A stretch of DNA of 7,984 nt, taken from the NCBI GenBank assembly GCA_030540495.1, contig JAUNWC010000056.1:1-7984 (forward strand), given 5' to 3'. Positions within the stretch are counted from its first letter, which is position 1; each line of letters begins with the position of its first letter. Below are positions 5,896 to 7,984 of this stretch, one piece after another. The translations under genes and the position numbers were made by a program. The notes under the pieces are model-generated. The model did not search any database. It was given only the letters and a program-made list of their open reading frames with translations, and was not told the origin of the DNA. The stretch comes from Bacteroidota bacterium (lineage in GTDB: Bacteria > Bacteroidota > Bacteroidia > Bacteroidales > P3).

Positions 5896-7896
5896 TTATC
5901 CGTTTGTCTGTTTTAGTCTTTCTATTTCGTCTCTATAAATAGCGGCTTGCATAAAGTCTAAGTTCTTAGCACATTCTTTCATTTTTCTTTCCAATATTCT
6001 AATAAGAGTTTTTTTGTCGGTGGTTTCTTTTTCCAATTCCTTTATTTTTGTTTTTTGCTCTGCTCGTGTTTTCTTTGCTGTCTCTACTTCTTTTGTTTTT
6101 TCGCTTGTTGGCAATATGTTTTCTATTTTCTTTTTTATAGCCGTTGGGGTAATGCCGTGTTCGGTATTATAGGCTTGTTGTTTTTTTCTGTGATAAAGGT
6201 TTTCCTCTATGGCTCTTTGCATACTTTTGGTTACTACGTCTCCATAAAGTATTGCTTTGGAATTAACATTTCTTGCCGCTCTGCCTATGGTTTGAATAAG
6301 AGCCTTATCGGAGCGAAGAAAACCTTCTTTATCAGCATCCAAGATAGCAACCAAACTAACCTCTGGCAAATCCAAGCCCTCTCTTAACAAATTCACTCCT
6401 ACCAAAACATCAAAAGAACCAGCCCTCAAATCGTTCATAATTTCCACCCTTTCCAATGTATCTATATCAGAGTGAATGTATTTTGTTTTTATGTCCAATT
6501 TTAGAAGATAAGAGGTTAGTTCCTCTGCCATACGTTTGGTTAAGGTTGTTACCAATACTCTTTCTTTCTTATACACGGTTTCGCTTATTTGCTCCAAAAG
6601 GTCATCCACTTGATTTTTTGCTGGACGTACTTCTATGGGAGGGTCAAGCAGTCCTGTAGGTCTTATCAATTGCTCCACTATAACGCCTTCTGATTCATTG
6701 ATTTCAAAAGGAGATGGAGTAGCAGAAAGATAAATGGTTTGTGGTTGCATAGAGTGAAATTCCTCCCACTTCAAAGGTCTATTATCAAAGGCTGCTGGCA
6801 AGCGAAAACCATATTGAACAAGGTTTTGTTTTCTACTTCTGTCTCCTCCATACATAGCACGAATTTGAGGAATACTCTCGTGGCTTTCATCCACCACCAT
6901 AAGAAAATCCTTAGGAAAATAATCCAAAAGACAGAAAGGCCTCTCCCCCGGTTTCCTTCCATCAAAATAGCGAGAATAATTTTCTATGCCCGAGCAATAA
7001 CCCAATTCTTGCAACATCTCTATATCGTTATTTACTCTTTCCTCCAAGCGTTTTGCCTCCAAAAGTTGCCCGTTTGCCTTAAACTCATCGCAACACACAA
7101 ACATATCTCTTTGTATTTGCAACAATACATTGGCAAGAGTGTCTTTATTGGTTAGGAAATTGCCGGCAGGGTAAAGTACAATTTGCTCTAAAACTTCTAT
7201 GGTATGGGAGGTCAAAGGGTCTATCTTTGACAATCGCTCTATTTCATCGTCAAAAAACTCTATTCTATAAGCATAGTCGGCGTATGCAGGCCAAATATCC
7301 ACAGTATCTCCCTTGACTCTAAATTTGCCTCGTTCAAAGTTTAACTCGTTTCTTCCGTAAAGACTATCCACAAGCCTAAGCAAAAAGTTGTTCATATTCA
7401 AACGTTCATGCAGGTTGATGTATATCGTTCCTGCTGCAAAGTCTGTCGGGTTGCCTATACCATAAATACAAGAAACAGAGGCAACTACTATAACGTCTTT
7501 TCTTCCGCTAAGCAAAGCAGAGCAAGCGGCAAGCCTTAGTTTATCCAAATCCTCATTAATGGCAAGGTCTTTGGCTATGTAGGTATTGGTTTGAGGAATG
7601 TAAGCCTCTGGCTGATAGTAGTCGTAATAAGACACATAGTATTCCACAGCATTATTTGGAAAAAAACGCTTGAACTCTCCATATAACTGAGCGGCAAGGG
7701 TTTTGTTGTGAGATAGAATCAAAGTTGGTTTGCCTATATTTTTTATTACGTTGGCTATGGTAAAAGTTTTGCCCGAGCCCGTTACTCCCAACAAAACTTG
7801 AGCCTTTTCTCCTCTTTCTATTCCTTTGGTCAAAGACTCTATTGCTTGAGGTTGGTCGCCAGTGGGTTGAAAATCTGCTTGTAAGTCAAAAATCAT
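5896..7896 (-). CDS. uvrB: Excinuclease ABC subunit B (UvrB)
   Basis: UvrB is the damage-verifying ATPase of nucleotide excision repair: it is loaded onto DNA with UvrA and then recruits UvrC for incision. The 666-residue product is full length. It shows the N-terminal PTGDQPQAI (11-19), Walker A GVTGSGKT (37-44), the aromatic beta-hairpin region YYVSYYDYYQPEAYIPQTNT (86-105) that clamps DNA, Walker B-type DESH (336-339), SATP (391-394), motif V VGVNLLREGLDLPE (499-512) and motif VI QTIGRAARN (535-543). A Lys/Glu-rich, probably coiled linker (about 598-630) leads to the C-terminal UVR motif that binds UvrC (about 626-662). The ATG at 7896 gives MIFDLQADFQPTGDQP, in register with other UvrB proteins. 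It has its own promoter 20 bases upstream and ends 85 bases before the DUF6089 start codon. I see no LexA-like operator I could support. Confidence 0.99.
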   Translation of the reverse strand: MIFDLQADFQPTGDQPQAIESLTKGIERGEKAQVLLGVTGSGKTFTIANVIKNIGKPTLILSHNKTLAAQLYGEFKRFFPNNAVEYYVSYYDYYQPEAYIPQTNTYIAKDLAINEDLDKLRLAACSALLSGRKDVIVVASVSCIYGIGNPTDFAAGTIYINLHERLNMNNFLLRLVDSLYGRNELNFERGKFRVKGDTVDIWPAYADYAYRIEFFDDEIERLSKIDPLTSHTIEVLEQIVLYPAGNFLTNKDTLANVLLQIQRDMFVCCDEFKANGQLLEAKRLEERVNNDIEMLQELGYCSGIENYSRYFDGRKPGERPFCLLDYFPKDFLMVVDESHESIPQIRAMYGGDRSRKQNLVQYGFRLPAAFDNRPLKWEEFHSMQPQTIYLSATPSPFEINESEGVIVEQLIRPTGLLDPPIEVRPAKNQVDDLLEQISETVYKKERVLVTTLTKRMAEELTSYLLKLDIKTKYIHSDIDTLERVEIMNDLRAGSFDVLVGVNLLREGLDLPEVSLVAILDADKEGFLRSDKALIQTIGRAARNVNSKAILYGDVVTKSMQRAIEENLYHRKKQQAYNTEHGITPTAIKKKIENILPTSEKTKEVETAKKTRAEQKTKIKELEKETTDKKTLIRILERKMKECAKNLDFMQAAIYRDEIERLKQTNG

Positions 7897-7915
7897 AAAG
7901 CAATAATATTTTTTG

Positions 7916-7923
7916 CAAAGTTA
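7916..7923 (-). promoter_or_regulatory. Promoter -7 box for uvrB
   Basis: On the minus strand this reads TAACTTTG followed by CAA, a match to the Bacteroidota -7 consensus TAnnTTTG. Transcription would start near 7911, leaving a leader of about 15 bases without a Shine-Dalgarno site. No convincing -33 element is seen. Confidence 0.6.
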
Positions 7924-7940
7924 ATACAAAAGAAAAAAAT

Positions 7941-7955
7941 ACAGCCACAGGCTGT
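7941..7955. terminator. Short hairpin upstream of uvrB, possible terminator of an outside gene
   Basis: ACAGCC (7941-7946) and GGCTGT (7950-7955) form a six-base-pair stem with an ACA loop. An A-run lies just before it and TTTTAT after it (the first T belongs to the stem), so a transcript could end here in either direction. It is upstream of the uvrB promoter, so it would serve a gene beyond the right edge. The stem is short, and it touches a repeat tract, so it may instead be part of a repeat element. Confidence 0.4.
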
Positions 7956-7958
7956 TTT

Positions 7959-7984
7959 ATAGGTTAAGATAGGTTAGCATAGGT
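7959..7984. repeat. 10-bp tandem repeat ATAGGTTARS, cut by the window edge
   Basis: ATAGGTTAAG (7959-7968), ATAGGTTAGC (7969-7978) and ATAGGT (7979-7984) form a head-to-tail array that continues past the edge. It shares TTTTATAGGTT and TTAGCATAG with the intergenic region at 3262-3291. Confidence 0.65.

Noticed and set aside
6739..7155. Plus-strand open frame of 138 codons, with other frames at 6055-6387 and 6456-6659
   Set aside because: They lie antisense inside uvrB, have no recognisable domain and no promoter box, and arise from AT-rich coding sequence on the other strand.

Overview
The window looks like a stretch of ordinary chromosome from an AT-rich member of the Bacteroidota, most likely of the order Bacteroidales. 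The evidence is a DUF6089-type outer-membrane protein, an animal-type glutaminyl cyclase lipoprotein, the short Bacteroidota clade of RsmI-like methyltransferases, a GluRS with a Bacteroidota-style sequence after its KLSKR motif, promoter boxes of the form TAnnTTTG, and a general lack of Shine-Dalgarno sites. I cannot name a species.

Layout, left to right. Positions 34-2432 (minus strand) hold a tight three-gene unit read from right to left: a glutaminyl cyclase lipoprotein, a small Rieske-like lipoprotein and LpxK (lipid A 4'-kinase). A further gene may begin at position 16 and run off the left edge. A divergent intergenic region (2433-2543) holds a promoter for each direction. A plus-strand RsmI-like SAM-dependent methyltransferase (2544-3251) follows, then a 96-bp convergent gap with an unusual palindrome and 10-bp periodic repeats. 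Next, on the minus strand, come gltX (3348-4874) and, just upstream of it, a DUF6089 outer-membrane beta-barrel gene (4911-5810); these two are probably one transcript. uvrB (5896-7896, minus) has its own promoter and fills the right side. The last 60 bases hold a short hairpin and a second run of the same 10-bp repeat, cut by the window edge.

How the genes fit together. The left operon is about the cell envelope: lipid A synthesis plus two exported lipoproteins. The glutaminyl cyclase would act on exported proteins whose mature N-terminus is Gln. The DUF6089 protein encoded here has exactly such a predicted N-terminus, so enzyme and one plausible substrate lie in the same window. gltX and uvrB are housekeeping genes for tRNA charging and nucleotide excision repair.

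I found no mobile element, CRISPR array, tRNA, rRNA or clear novel multi-gene system. The points most worth a second look are the altered metal-ligand set of the Rieske-like lipoprotein, several substitutions and a short N-terminus in LpxK, and the repeat/palindrome elements in two intergenic regions.
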